DNA of 12,829 nucleotides from Bacteroidota bacterium (GTDB lineage: Bacteria > Bacteroidota > Bacteroidia > Bacteroidales > Porphyromonadaceae). The translations under genes and the position numbers were made by a program. The first letter of the stretch is position 1, and every line of letters starts with the position of its first letter. The stretch is from the NCBI GenBank assembly GCA_023388555.1, contig JAEWGA010000032.1:1-12829 (forward strand). Reading direction: 5' to 3'. Under the pieces are notes generated by a model. It was not told the origin of the DNA. It saw only the letters and a list, made by a program, of their open reading frames with translations, and searched no databases. Of this stretch, positions 1 through 7,730 are shown piece by piece.

Positions 1-123
1 CATATGGGCTTTATTAAATTTGGGTCCAGAGTAGATGTTTACATACCCAAAGACTCCGAAATCCTTGTTGAATTAGATGAAGCCGTTACAGGAAACACTA
101 CCGTTTTGGCTCGTCTGCCTTAA
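1..123 (+). CDS. psd: Phosphatidylserine decarboxylase, C-terminal end (5' part outside window)
   Basis: Frame 1 is open from the window edge and gives 40 residues before a TAA. The sequence GFIKFGSRVDVYIP, then a short acidic stretch and ARLP at the end, resembles the C-terminal beta-rich tail of short Bacteroidota phosphatidylserine decarboxylase proenzymes. The family decarboxylates phosphatidylserine to phosphatidylethanolamine at the inner membrane, using a pyruvoyl group made by self-cleavage. The cleavage site (an LGST/GSS-type motif) should lie upstream, but only residues after it would be present here, so catalytic competence cannot be judged. The next gene, 9 nt downstream, is pssA, which makes the substrate; this pairing is the strongest support. 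Confidence 0.8.
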   Translation, partial: HMGFIKFGSRVDVYIPKDSEILVELDEAVTGNTTVLARLP

Positions 124-132
124 CCCCCTACT

Positions 133-813
133 ATGTTACGTGTTCTCGTAAAAAACATTCCTAACCTACTCACGCTCACCAATGCCTTTTTGGGGAGTTT
201 GTCCATTGCCTTCATTTTTAAGGGAGAATGGGCTACAGCCATTGCCTGTATTGCGGGTGCTCTTATTGCCGACTTTCTGGACGGCTTCTTAGCTCGCAAG
301 CTCAATGCCCTATCGCCTTTAGGAAAGGACCTCGACTCTTTAGCCGATGCCATATCCTTTGGAGCAGCCCCTGCCGCTATGCTATACACTGTTTTAATTG
401 ACCAGTGGAGTACTTTTGCGTGGCTTGCCTTTCTGTTAGTCCCGGCCTCGGTATATAGGCTTGCTAAGTTCAATCACGACACTCGCCAAACCCGCTCCTT
501 CATTGGGTTACCCACTCCTGCCAACGCACTCTTCTGGCTGGGTATTGCTTATACCCTTCGGGCAGAAGAGGTGTCCGCCAACCTTCTTGTATTAACCCTT
601 GCCGGAGTAGTATTTTTCTCTTGGCTATTGGTATCCGAAATACCTATGTTCTCGCTTAAAGGCGGAGGCGAAAGCAAGTGGCCGCTGGTGGTTATACTCC
701 TTGTTGCAGTAGTTGCACTGCTGTTGTATGGCGTTGGGGGTATTGCCATAGCCATTGGCACCTACGTACTTCTTAATATAGCTCGTAACATAAACAAAAA
801 AAAGAGTGCTTAG
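133..813 (+). CDS. pssA: CDP-diacylglycerol--serine O-phosphatidyltransferase
   Basis: This 226-residue integral membrane enzyme transfers a phosphatidyl group from CDP-diacylglycerol to L-serine, giving phosphatidylserine. The complete CDP-alcohol phosphatidyltransferase signature D-x2-D-G-x2-A-R-x8-G-x3-D-x3-D is visible: D47, D50, G51, A54, R55, G64, D68 and D72. The aspartates bind the catalytic metals. Several hydrophobic segments follow, including about 115-170 and 183-216, and the protein ends in a Lys-rich tail. The length fits the small type-II (Bacillus-like) PssA family, not the larger phospholipase-D-like E. coli enzyme. It starts 9 nt after psd, so the two are probably co-transcribed. 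No Shine-Dalgarno sequence precedes the ATG. The start gives a normal N-terminus and is the only one that fits the spacing from psd. Confidence 0.93.
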   Translation: MLRVLVKNIPNLLTLTNAFLGSLSIAFIFKGEWATAIACIAGALIADFLDGFLARKLNALSPLGKDLDSLADAISFGAAPAAMLYTVLIDQWSTFAWLAFLLVPASVYRLAKFNHDTRQTRSFIGLPTPANALFWLGIAYTLRAEEVSANLLVLTLAGVVFFSWLLVSEIPMFSLKGGGESKWPLVVILLVAVVALLLYGVGGIAIAIGTYVLLNIARNINKKKSA

Positions 814-847
814 CATTATAACACCACGCACTCAAAGTTTATAACGT

Positions 848-886
848 AAGCGTTCAATCCTTAGGGGTTGAGCGCTTTTATTTTTT
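848..886 (+). terminator. Rho-independent terminator of psd-pssA, overlapping the end of ispH
   Basis: The left arm AAGCGTTCAA (848-857) and right arm TTGAGCGCTT (868-877) pair over 10 bp with one G-U. The loop is 10 nt and is followed by TTATTTTTT. On the other strand no T-tract follows the stem, so the hairpin serves + strand transcription. The loop contains the ispH stop codon, and the right arm and T-tract encode the last ispH residues. Confidence 0.75.
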
Positions 887-1730
887 CCGCAACCTGCTCC
901 ATTTGCCAGCGCGGGGTAGAGGTAGCTCCACAAACCCCTACGCTCCTTACCCAGCTGGGCAAAGGCTCGGTTATATCCTCGGCCGAGGAAACAAACAACG
1001 TATTTGGGTTCGCTTCCTTGCAATGCTGGAACAGCACTTTCCCGTTGGAGCTTTTCTTTCCGGCAACAAAGTAAACCCAATCCTTCGACTCTGCAAAGGC
1101 ACCTATATCCTTAGCTCTGTTGGAAACCTGTCGGCATATTGTGTCGTTTACTTCAATATAAGCGCCAGGCAATAGCTTGGCACGTAAATGCGCCACCAGC
1201 TCTTGGTACTCATTGCGCCCCATAGTGGTTTGCGAAAAAACAATTACAGGGCGGCTATAGTCTACCAGTTTATCGGCATCATCCACACACTGCACCACTA
1301 TTGCATTTCCGTTGGTTTGGCCCACAAGGCCGTTTACCTCGGCATGCCCAGGCTTACCAAATATCACTATTTGGGCATGCTCCTGTTGGGTTTCTTGGTA
1401 ACGCGTTTTTATTTTCTTCTGTAATTTCAGCACTACCGGGCATGTAGCATCTACAACCCGGATACCATTCTTACGCGCTTGTTCATAAACCAATGGGGGT
1501 TCTCCGTGCGCTCTAAACAGCACCTCTCCCCCCCTCTGTTTATCCAAATCCTGGTACGATATAGTTTGCAGCCCCTCTTTTTTAAGGCGCAACACCTCTT
1601 CACCATTGTGTACAATATCCCCCAAACAACACAATGCACCTTGGGTAGCCAAATGTTGTTCGGCCTTCTTTATGGCATGAATTACCCCGAAGCAGAACCC
1701 CGAAGCATCGTCTATTTCCACCTCTATCAT
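861..1730 (-). CDS. ispH: 4-hydroxy-3-methylbut-2-enyl diphosphate reductase
   Basis: IspH is the last enzyme of the methylerythritol phosphate pathway. It is a cytosolic iron-sulfur protein that converts HMBPP to isopentenyl and dimethylallyl diphosphate. The 289 residues contain the three conserved cluster cysteines: Cys13 (SGFCFGV), Cys97 (DATCPVV) and Cys199 (NDTICRQVSNRA). Substrate-site residues are also present: His41 (VHN), the GHAEVNG segment with His129 and Glu131, the Thr pair at 168-169, and the SSN motif near 227-229. Length is normal for the family. The start overlaps the cmk stop in an ATGA (1727-1730), implying translational coupling. It is the last gene of the parA-led operon. 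Its final codons share DNA with the convergent pssA terminator. Confidence 0.96.
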   Translation of the reverse strand: MIEVEIDDASGFCFGVIHAIKKAEQHLATQGALCCLGDIVHNGEEVLRLKKEGLQTISYQDLDKQRGGEVLFRAHGEPPLVYEQARKNGIRVVDATCPVVLKLQKKIKTRYQETQQEHAQIVIFGKPGHAEVNGLVGQTNGNAIVVQCVDDADKLVDYSRPVIVFSQTTMGRNEYQELVAHLRAKLLPGAYIEVNDTICRQVSNRAKDIGAFAESKDWVYFVAGKKSSNGKVLFQHCKEANPNTLFVSSAEDITEPLPSWVRSVGVCGATSTPRWQMEQVAEKIKALNP

Positions 1731-2428
1731 ACCAACTCTTGCAGGGCTGTGTTTACAATTTTCTCTATATACTCATCCTGTTGGGCTATTGTCATGTCCG
1801 AGTTGTCCAAATAATGTGCATCCTCGGCTTTCCGCAAAGGCCCCACCTCACGGTTCGAGTCTATTTCATCACGCATCAGCACATTTTTCAGTATCTCCTC
1901 GTACGAGGCTGGCACCCCCTTCTCCCTCAACTCCTTATAACGGCGTTGGGCGCGTACCTCTGCCGGGGCTGTAATAAACAGTTTCACCTCGGCATGGGGC
2001 AACACAACGGTGCCAACATCCCTACCATCCATCACCACCCCTTTATTTTTGGCAATCTCCTGCTGCTGTTTCACCAAGTAATGGCGTACTGCTGGTATTA
2101 CAGCTATTGGGCTTACCTTATTGGATACCTCCATGCCACGTATATCCGGCTCCACATCCACGCCATTCAAAAAAAGGTGATTTTGCCCATCCACTGTTTT
2201 AAAATCCAGCTTTATATGTGGCAAGGCTGCCGCCAAGGCATCGGTATTGGGTTCGCTCCCCTTCCATAAGCCGTGTTGCAGGCTATACAGTGTTACGCCA
2301 CGGTACATAGCTCCGGTATCCAGGTACTTGTAGCCTAACTTTTTGGCTAAACTTTTAGCTATTGTACTCTTGCCACAAGAGGAGTGCCCATCTATGGCTA
2401 TGTTTATTTTGTACGTTATTTTATCCAT
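1727..2428 (-). CDS. cmk: Cytidylate kinase (CMP/dCMP kinase)
   Basis: This 233-residue cytosolic nucleoside-monophosphate kinase makes CDP or dCDP from CMP or dCMP with ATP. Visible are the P-loop GHSSCGKS (14-21), the DTGAMYR substrate segment (37-43), the GRDVGTVVLP element (135-144) and the lid-side sequence RDEIDSNRE (186-194), with RKAEDAHYLDNS (199-210) following. Length agrees with bacterial Cmk. It starts 3 nt after the stop of the lytic transglycosylase gene, and its stop overlaps the ispH start by 4 nt. A cmk-ispH pair is familiar in Bacteroidota genomes as I recall them. The product also supplies CDP precursors for the CDP-diacylglycerol used by the neighbouring PssA, although the genes are in different transcription units. 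Confidence 0.95.
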   Translation of the reverse strand: MDKITYKINIAIDGHSSCGKSTIAKSLAKKLGYKYLDTGAMYRGVTLYSLQHGLWKGSEPNTDALAAALPHIKLDFKTVDGQNHLFLNGVDVEPDIRGMEVSNKVSPIAVIPAVRHYLVKQQQEIAKNKGVVMDGRDVGTVVLPHAEVKLFITAPAEVRAQRRYKELREKGVPASYEEILKNVLMRDEIDSNREVGPLRKAEDAHYLDNSDMTIAQQDEYIEKIVNTALQELV

Positions 2429-2431
2429 AAG

Positions 2432-3868
2432 TTACCTTGTTGTTGGAATTTTCAGGCGTTGTCCGGGCTTAATCTTATGGTTTGCCAAACCATTTTCGCG
2501 CTTAAGGCTTTTCACCGTAACACCTTTATATTTATTGGCTATGCTCGAGAGCGTTTCCCCCTTCTTTACCGTATGGTAGGTTACCGTTGGCTTGGTGACT
2601 TTGGTGGCATTGGCAGAGTGCTTAGTTACGCTGGCCTCCATTTTTTCCTCTGCGCGCACAACCAGTTTTTGCCCTACTCTAAGCCCCTTGTTCCCTAAAC
2701 TGTTCCACGAACGTAAGTTCGTTACCGAAACGCCATACTTACGCGCTATTTTGGAAAGGGTTTCCCCCTTTCGCACAATATGTACCTGAGGAGCTACATA
2801 AGGCTCAAGAACTGCCGAAGTAGAGGTGTGTACCGAAGCCAAAGAGTCCTTTGTTATTTTATCCTTTAACGAGCTATATTCCACAGCCTTCGAGGCGGGT
2901 AACACAATAACCTGGCCATCGGATGCAGGTACTATATCGCGGCGGTATTGGGGGTTTAACAACCTAATAGTATCGATGCTCACCCCGGTAAGCCTACTTA
3001 TGTCGGCAAAAGAGTAACCAGCCCGCACATGAACTGTATCCGTAGCCAACGGCATACGTATAACCCCGGGGCGTATTTGATGCTCGCGGTGATGCTCCAT
3101 AGAGTAAAAGGCTGCTATGAAAAACGGAACATACGAGCGTGTTTCCCTTGGCAAATAGGGGAATATTTGCCAAAAGTCCGTTTTCCCTCCCGACTTTCGT
3201 ATGGCCTTGTTTATGTTCCCTGGTCCGCAATTGTAAGCGGCAATAACCAACAGCCAATCGCGGTAAATAGCATACAAGTCCTGGAAGTATCGGCATGCTG
3301 CCCGAGTCGACTTTATTGGGTCCCGTCGTTCATCCACCAGGGAGTCTATCCGTAAGCCATACAATTTGCCGGTAGTTAGCATAAACTGCCACAAACCTGT
3401 AGCACCACGGCGCGACACAGCAGTAGGGTCCAGTGCCGACTCCACAATGGCCAAATACTTCAGTTCCAGTGGCAAGCCGGCTTTATCCAACTCGTTTTCC
3501 AAAATAGGGAAGTAGTAGGCGGACTTTGCCAACATAGCCGATAGCAGGGTGCTACGTTTATTCACGTACATATCTATACACTCCTGTACCATAGGGTTAT
3601 AGGTAAGGGGTATCAGGCTATTCATGGTCATTAAACGCTCCCTGTAATCCTCTCGGCTGGCAGTAGGCACAACCTTACGGTTGCCCGAATAGTAGGACTT
3701 ATACCTACTATTCAGCAAGCTATCCACTGCCATTTCAAAACTCTCGGGCAAGCGGCCTATATCCGTTACAACTACTGTATCCTTAGGCTGTTGAGCCATT
3801 AAGGAGCATGGCACTACCATCCATAGTGCCAACACAACTTTTAATATAACAGGGGTAGAATTCTGCAT
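2432..3868 (-). CDS. Secreted MltD-like lytic transglycosylase with C-terminal LysM repeats
   Basis: This 478-residue peptidoglycan-cleaving enzyme is predicted to be exported. The N-terminal hydrophobic segment (8-25) ends in CSLMAQQ, which suits signal peptidase I; the Cys21 context (VVPC) is a poor lipobox. The SLT (goose-lysozyme-like) domain spans about 120-260. It contains the probable catalytic Glu143 in IVESAL, the ATGLWQFM segment (156-163) and AAYNCGPGNINKAI (210-223). A weak LysM-like stretch lies at about 279-324. Two clear LysM domains follow, at 363-404 (HIVRKGETLSKIA) and 431-475 (YHTVKKGETLSSIA), separated by a Lys/Thr-rich linker; they should bind peptidoglycan glycans. It lies between the DUF5683 gene (23 nt upstream) and cmk (3 nt downstream). 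The assignment to the MltD/DniR type rests on domain order. Confidence 0.92.
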   Translation of the reverse strand: MQNSTPVILKVVLALWMVVPCSLMAQQPKDTVVVTDIGRLPESFEMAVDSLLNSRYKSYYSGNRKVVPTASREDYRERLMTMNSLIPLTYNPMVQECIDMYVNKRSTLLSAMLAKSAYYFPILENELDKAGLPLELKYLAIVESALDPTAVSRRGATGLWQFMLTTGKLYGLRIDSLVDERRDPIKSTRAACRYFQDLYAIYRDWLLVIAAYNCGPGNINKAIRKSGGKTDFWQIFPYLPRETRSYVPFFIAAFYSMEHHREHQIRPGVIRMPLATDTVHVRAGYSFADISRLTGVSIDTIRLLNPQYRRDIVPASDGQVIVLPASKAVEYSSLKDKITKDSLASVHTSTSAVLEPYVAPQVHIVRKGETLSKIARKYGVSVTNLRSWNSLGNKGLRVGQKLVVRAEEKMEASVTKHSANATKVTKPTVTYHTVKKGETLSSIANKYKGVTVKSLKRENGLANHKIKPGQRLKIPTTR

Positions 3869-3891
3869 AACAAGTCTTGTTTCAAGACCCT

Positions 3892-4635
3892 TCAGAAGCT
3901 TAGTGCCAACCGCACCCCATACCCTGGCGAGCTATCTGTACCTATAGGAGATATTACGGTAGGAGTATAATTTAATGCCACGTTGGGCGAGATATCGAAG
4001 TTAAACAACTCTGCATCCACATATGCGTCCACCATTACCAAAAGGTAAACGCCTACGCTAACAATAATGCTTAAGTCCCGGTTTCGCCGAAAGAAGTCAC
4101 GCCCCCGTTTCAGTTGGTTATGAAACGAGGAGTTGTTTACATAATCCTCGGGTTTGGCGTTAATGGGTATAAAGTCCATCCATGCTTTATTCTCCATGGG
4201 GCGCGTACTCTTGATATCCCGGTAGGCTTCTGTATAGTCTTTTAAGTTTGTATTGTTCCAGGTGATGGCATAATAACAAGCGGTGTACATACCCATGATG
4301 ATGGGTATTTTCCAGTACTTGCGGTTATAAATTTGTCCGCCACCAGGGATAATGGAAAATAACAGCGCTTTCTTGGGGTTGGGCCTAAAAGCCTCCTCGC
4401 GCTGCGTTTTTTGGGGAGCGGGGGTTGGGGGCGTCATAGCCTGCAGGGGGGCGGGCGCAGGTTTGGAGGCCACACTGTTGGGCGGCGCTATTACACTATC
4501 GGCTTTTAATACCAACGGTGCAACACTATCGGCAAGGGCTATTGTTACAGGGGCGGTATTCCCCTGCCCCTTTACCATAGCTACCGAGAGCATTAACCCC
4601 AATAGGGTTCCCCACGCCACCTTGTAATGCCTCAT
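3892..4635 (-). CDS. DUF5683-type membrane protein
   Basis: A 247-residue envelope protein of unknown biochemical role. Residues 7-23 form a signal peptide or membrane anchor ending near VKGQG. Residues 48-78 are rich in Pro and Ala. The DUF5683 core begins with PNPKKALLFSIIPGGGQIYNRKYWKIP (pieces at 86-111), including the Gly-rich PGGGQIYN turn. Hydrophobic stretches lie at about 110-125 and 188-206, and the C-terminus alternates beta-like residues. This family commonly sits directly after parB in Bacteroidota, as it does here, with its start overlapping the parB stop by 4 nt (ATGA). The context suggests a link between chromosome segregation and envelope functions, but no activity can be read from the sequence. 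The family call is by memory of the motif and the neighbourhood. Confidence 0.82.
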   Translation of the reverse strand: MRHYKVAWGTLLGLMLSVAMVKGQGNTAPVTIALADSVAPLVLKADSVIAPPNSVASKPAPAPLQAMTPPTPAPQKTQREEAFRPNPKKALLFSIIPGGGQIYNRKYWKIPIIMGMYTACYYAITWNNTNLKDYTEAYRDIKSTRPMENKAWMDFIPINAKPEDYVNNSSFHNQLKRGRDFFRRNRDLSIIVSVGVYLLVMVDAYVDAELFNFDISPNVALNYTPTVISPIGTDSSPGYGVRLALSF

Positions 4636-5525
4636 AACTTATCCAGCAAAGCCAAAATGGTTTCCAATTGCTGTTCCGACGCAAACGGAATTGTAATTTT
4701 CCCCTTCCCTTTATTGTTACAAGTCATGGTAACCTTTGTTGCAAAGCGTTGCGAAAGGCTTTGTGTTAGTTGTGCTATAAGTTCGGACTGCTGTTCGGCA
4801 CTCTTACCTTTGGGCTTACGGCTTTCTGGCACAGTACCGTTACTGTAAGCCTTTACCAGCTCCTCTACCTGGCGTACCGAGAGGCTATCCTGTAACACCT
4901 TTTCGTACACCGCTAACTGCAGTTCTGTATCCTCCAACGCCAGCAAAGCACGGGCATGCCCCATATCCACCTTACCATCCTTCAGCCCCATCTGCACCTC
5001 GGCAGGCAAGCGGAGTAACCGCAGGTAGTTGGATATTGTAGAGCGTTTTTTCCCCACCCTTGTACTCAACGCATCTTGGGTAAGCCCATAGGTGTCTACC
5101 AGTTTCTTAAATGCCAACGAAATTTCTATTGGGTTCAGATCTTCTCGCTGAATATTCTCTATCAGGGCCATCTCCATTATCTGTTCGTCCTCAACGGTAC
5201 GCACATAAGCCGGGATGGTTACTAAGCCCGCCAGTTTAGCCGCCTTGTAACGCCTTTCGCCCGATATTATTTTATACGGTGCCGCCTCCCCCTCCACCGT
5301 AGCCAAGGTGATAGGTTGTATTACCCCCACATGGCGAATGGAGTTGGCCAGTTCGTTCAGTGCCTCTTCTTCAAATATAGTACGTGGTTGGTCCGCATTA
5401 GGTACTATATCGGCAATTGGCACTTCGTTAATCATGGAGGAGCCAGATGTTTCTATGGAAAGGTAATCCGTAGCTATTAATGCATCTAAGCCTCTTCCCA
5501 AGGTGGTTCTGCTATTTTTGGACAT
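4632..5525 (-). CDS. parB: Chromosome-partitioning protein ParB
   Basis: ParB binds parS sites, spreads as a CTP-dependent clamp and acts with ParA to segregate origins. The 297 residues show the N-terminal ParA-stimulating segment (TLGRGLDALI, 8-17), the ParB/Spo0J nuclease-like CTP-binding domain with GERRYKAAKLAG (89-100) and ENIQREDLNPIE (123-134), a helix-turn-helix (LTQDALSTRVGKKRSTISNY, 148-167), and a C-terminal dimerisation region after a variable Lys/Ser-rich linker. All core motifs are intact and the length is typical of chromosomal ParB. It starts 29 nt after parA. I found no canonical parS-like palindrome in the window, so its binding sites probably lie elsewhere. Confidence 0.96.
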   Translation of the reverse strand: MSKNSRTTLGRGLDALIATDYLSIETSGSSMINEVPIADIVPNADQPRTIFEEEALNELANSIRHVGVIQPITLATVEGEAAPYKIISGERRYKAAKLAGLVTIPAYVRTVEDEQIMEMALIENIQREDLNPIEISLAFKKLVDTYGLTQDALSTRVGKKRSTISNYLRLLRLPAEVQMGLKDGKVDMGHARALLALEDTELQLAVYEKVLQDSLSVRQVEELVKAYSNGTVPESRKPKGKSAEQQSELIAQLTQSLSQRFATKVTMTCNNKGKGKITIPFASEQQLETILALLDKL

Positions 5526-5554
5526 CTTTGTTTCTTCTTTTTATCATTCCCTTT

Positions 5555-6331
5555 TTACTTCAGCTTGGCATTCTTTTGCAACAACTCGTTGGCCAGTTGC
5601 AAATAATTTTGGCTTCCCCTGCTTTCCATATCAAAGTCCAAAACGGACTTTCCATGGCTGGGAGCTTCGCTTAGCCGAACATTACGGTGTATTACCGTTG
5701 AGAATACAAGGGACCGGAAGTGCTTCTTCACCTCCTCATATATTTGGTTGGAGTGGCGGGTTCGGGCATCGTACATCGTCATTAAAAAGCCCTCTATATC
5801 TATATTGGGGTTTAGTTTCTTTTTAATGATTTGCAAAGTATGCAGCAGCTTGGTTATACCCTCCAAGGCAAAATACTCGCACTGCACTGGTATTATTACC
5901 GAGTCCGCTGCTGTTAGGGCTGCCACTGTAATCAAACCCAACGAGGGGGAGCAGTCTATCAGGATATAATCGTAATCGGGCTTCAGTTCATTTACAATCT
6001 TCTGCAACACAAACTCTCGCCGTGGCACCTTTATCAGTTCAATCTCGGCGCCAGCCAAGTCGGTATGCGATGGCAATATCGTCAGCCCCTCCACGGAAGT
6101 CTCACTCAAACATTTGTGTGGGTCCACTTCCCCCAGTAAACAGTTATAAACGGTATACTCGGGCGAGCCAGGGCGTACCCCTAAGCCCGATGTAGCGTTG
6201 GCTTGCGGGTCTGCATCTATAATTAGCACCTTTTGTTCCAGCGCCACCAACGAAGCAGCCAAGTTAATCGTGGTGGTGGTTTTGCCCACTCCACCTTTCT
6301 GATTCGATATGGAGATAACTTTTCCCATCAT
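5555..6331 (-). CDS. parA: Chromosome-partitioning ATPase ParA
   Basis: This deviant-Walker ATPase of the ParA/Soj family binds nucleoid DNA and ParB and drives origin movement. Of its 258 residues, the deviant Walker A motif is KGGVGKTTT (12-20), with the signature Lys just after the first residue of the motif. The A' motif DADPQANAT lies at 39-47 and Walker B at YILIDCSPS (122-130, Asp126). The C-terminal conserved stretch RNVRLSEAPSHGKSV is at 216-230. The start has tandem ATGs (6331 and 6328); either would give an intact protein, and the longer one is chosen. It is the first gene of the six-gene - strand unit. A TTG-N20-TAAGTTTG promoter lies about 20 nt upstream, which leaves a very short leader. 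Confidence 0.96.
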   Translation of the reverse strand: MMGKVISISNQKGGVGKTTTTINLAASLVALEQKVLIIDADPQANATSGLGVRPGSPEYTVYNCLLGEVDPHKCLSETSVEGLTILPSHTDLAGAEIELIKVPRREFVLQKIVNELKPDYDYILIDCSPSLGLITVAALTAADSVIIPVQCEYFALEGITKLLHTLQIIKKKLNPNIDIEGFLMTMYDARTRHSNQIYEEVKKHFRSLVFSTVIHRNVRLSEAPSHGKSVLDFDMESRGSQNYLQLANELLQKNAKLK

Positions 6332-6350
6332 CCTTCGTTATATTACCTTG

Positions 6351-6381
6351 CAAACTTACCACATTTCAATGACCGATACAA
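6351..6381 (-). promoter_or_regulatory. Promoter of the parA-parB-DUF5683-LysM-cmk-ispH unit
   Basis: On the - strand TAAGTTTG (6351-6358) matches the Bacteroidota -7 consensus TAnnTTTG. A TTG -33 element (6379-6381) stands exactly 20 nt further upstream, within the expected range. A start site near 6345 would leave a leader of roughly 15 nt. This is the best promoter match that I found in the window. Confidence 0.65.
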
Positions 6382-6491
6382 TAACACCCCCACAGGTAAC
6401 CGCTAAAAGCTCAACTAAAAATACACCACAGCCCTCTTTGGGGCTACACAACAGTCTCCACCTCGGCCAAAGGCTTATAATAGGCTTTTTG

Positions 6492-6499
6492 TATCTTTG
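6492..6499 (+). promoter_or_regulatory. Candidate -7 element for the SPOR protein/folE genes
   Basis: TATCTTTG matches TAnnTTTG and sits immediately after TTTTTG. The expected -33 TTTG about 20 nt upstream is not evident, so only half of the promoter is supported. It points toward the ATG at 6576. Confidence 0.4.
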
Positions 6500-6575
6500 T
6501 AACATTAAAGTGCCACATTGGCATTCATTGTACAAAACAAAAGCCAACCCAACCACAACCTATAATTATTTAGCT

Positions 6576-7043
6576 ATGCAACTACTACGCTCTTTAGGGT
6601 GGTGCTGCGGGTTACTCCTCTCGGCCACAGCTATGGCTCAGGCACCGCAACAAAGCATCTTCGATTATTTGGCTGGCTCGGGACGAGGAAATGTAACCAT
6701 ACACCAACCCGAGTACATTCGTAGCTTAATAGGCCGACGCTCCTTGGGCGGAATGGCACTAACCGAAAACGCCACCAAAGCACGCGGATTCAGGATACAA
6801 GTATACAGTGGGAATAAGCCCAACAGCAAAGATGTGGCTACACAACGCGAAGCCTTAGTTAAAAGTTTGCACCCAGACATCCCAACCTACGTTAACTACA
6901 ACGCTCCATTTTGGAAACTGCGTATAGGAAACTTTGCCTCACGCGAAGAGGCAGAGGGTATGTTAAACGAACTGAAGCTGGCATTCCCCCAATACGGGCG
7001 AGAAATGTACGTAGTGCGCGATGTTATATTAATACCTTTTTAA
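6576..7043 (+). CDS. Secreted SPOR-domain protein
   Basis: A 155-residue exported protein. The chosen ATG gives a clean signal peptide (LLRSLGWCCGLLLSATAMAQA). The same frame is open back to 6309, but that extension would overlap the parA start and its promoter and would bury the signal peptide, so it is rejected. Residues about 68-150 form a SPOR domain (RGFRIQVYSGN, then FWKLRIGNFASREEAEGMLNEL, cited in part), which in characterised proteins binds denuded peptidoglycan glycan strands at division sites. The middle has no recognised domain. folE follows after 18 nt. A role in the envelope or in division is inferred from the domain only. No Shine-Dalgarno sequence is seen. Confidence 0.85.
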   Translation: MQLLRSLGWCCGLLLSATAMAQAPQQSIFDYLAGSGRGNVTIHQPEYIRSLIGRRSLGGMALTENATKARGFRIQVYSGNKPNSKDVATQREALVKSLHPDIPTYVNYNAPFWKLRIGNFASREEAEGMLNELKLAFPQYGREMYVVRDVILIPF

Positions 7044-7061
7044 CGCCCCACCCTTGCCACT

Positions 7062-7646
7062 ATGGAAGTAAACAACACCACTACTCCCCAACTACAGGAG
7101 CTGATGGCGCATTACAGCCAAATACTATCGTTAGTAGGCGAAAACCCCAAACGCGAAGGCTTGCTTAAAACACCTATGCGTGTGGCAAAGGCGCTACAGT
7201 TTATGACACAAGGATACCAGCAAGACCCCGCCGCCGTTTTGCTGAGCGCTCGGTTTAGGGAAGAGTACAAGCAAATGGTAATAGTAAAGGATATCGACTT
7301 TTACTCCTTGTGCGAACACCACATGCTCCCTTTTTATGGCAAAGCACATATTGCATACATCCCCAACAAATACATTACCGGCCTTTCCAAACTGCCACGC
7401 GTAGTGGAAATTTTTGCGCGTCGCCTACAAGTGCAAGAAAGGCTGACTACCCAAATTAAGGATTGCATCCAAAACACCCTGGACCCATTGGGCGTTATGG
7501 TGGTTATTGAAGCACACCACATGTGTATGCAAATAAGGGGCGTTCAAAAAGCTAACGCCGTTACTACAACGAGCGACTTCACAGGGGCCTTCCAGGTGCA
7601 AAAAACACGAGAAGAGTTTATGGCTTTGCTGGGGCGTTCGTTATAA
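7062..7646 (+). CDS. folE: GTP cyclohydrolase I
   Basis: This 194-residue enzyme opens and rearranges GTP to 7,8-dihydroneopterin triphosphate, the first step of tetrahydrofolate synthesis. Zinc ligands are visible with the spacing of the E. coli enzyme: Cys84 and His87 in SLCEHHMLPF, and Cys155 in HHMCMQIRGVQK. The segments TPMRVAKAL (37-45) and ITGLSKLPRVVE (105-116) are also family hallmarks. Length is typical for the compact bacterial type-IA enzyme. It follows the SPOR gene by 18 nt and probably shares its transcript. prfB begins 84 nt later behind its own promoter-like box. The ATG is preceded by a C/A-rich sequence with no Shine-Dalgarno match. Confidence 0.97.
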   Translation: MEVNNTTTPQLQELMAHYSQILSLVGENPKREGLLKTPMRVAKALQFMTQGYQQDPAAVLLSARFREEYKQMVIVKDIDFYSLCEHHMLPFYGKAHIAYIPNKYITGLSKLPRVVEIFARRLQVQERLTTQIKDCIQNTLDPLGVMVVIEAHHMCMQIRGVQKANAVTTTSDFTGAFQVQKTREEFMALLGRSL

Positions 7647-7666
7647 CGCAAGCAACAGAAAATAAC

Positions 7667-7674
7667 TATTTTTG
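7667..7674 (+). promoter_or_regulatory. Candidate -7 element for prfB
   Basis: TATTTTTG fits TAnnTTTG and lies 56 nt before the prfB ATG, in the longest gap between + strand genes here. No good -33 TTTG is found at 19-21 nt upstream, so the call is tentative. Confidence 0.35.
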
Positions 7675-7730
7675 CAACCTAACAGAAAAACTTAAGTTTC
7701 ACCCAATCATTCCATATTGCAAAATATCTT

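Noticed and set aside
832..1814. Several open frames opposite or overlapping ispH and cmk.
   Set aside because: They are out-of-frame shadows of genes whose catalytic motifs are complete.
4632..6500. A parS site near parAB.
   Set aside because: I looked for a TGTTTCACGTGAAACA-like palindrome and found no CACGTG-centred match in the window.
6309..6575. N-terminal extension of the SPOR-domain gene to an ATG at 6309.
   Set aside because: It would overlap the parA start and promoter, has Thr/Ser-rich low-quality sequence, and would hide a clear signal peptide that starts at 6576.
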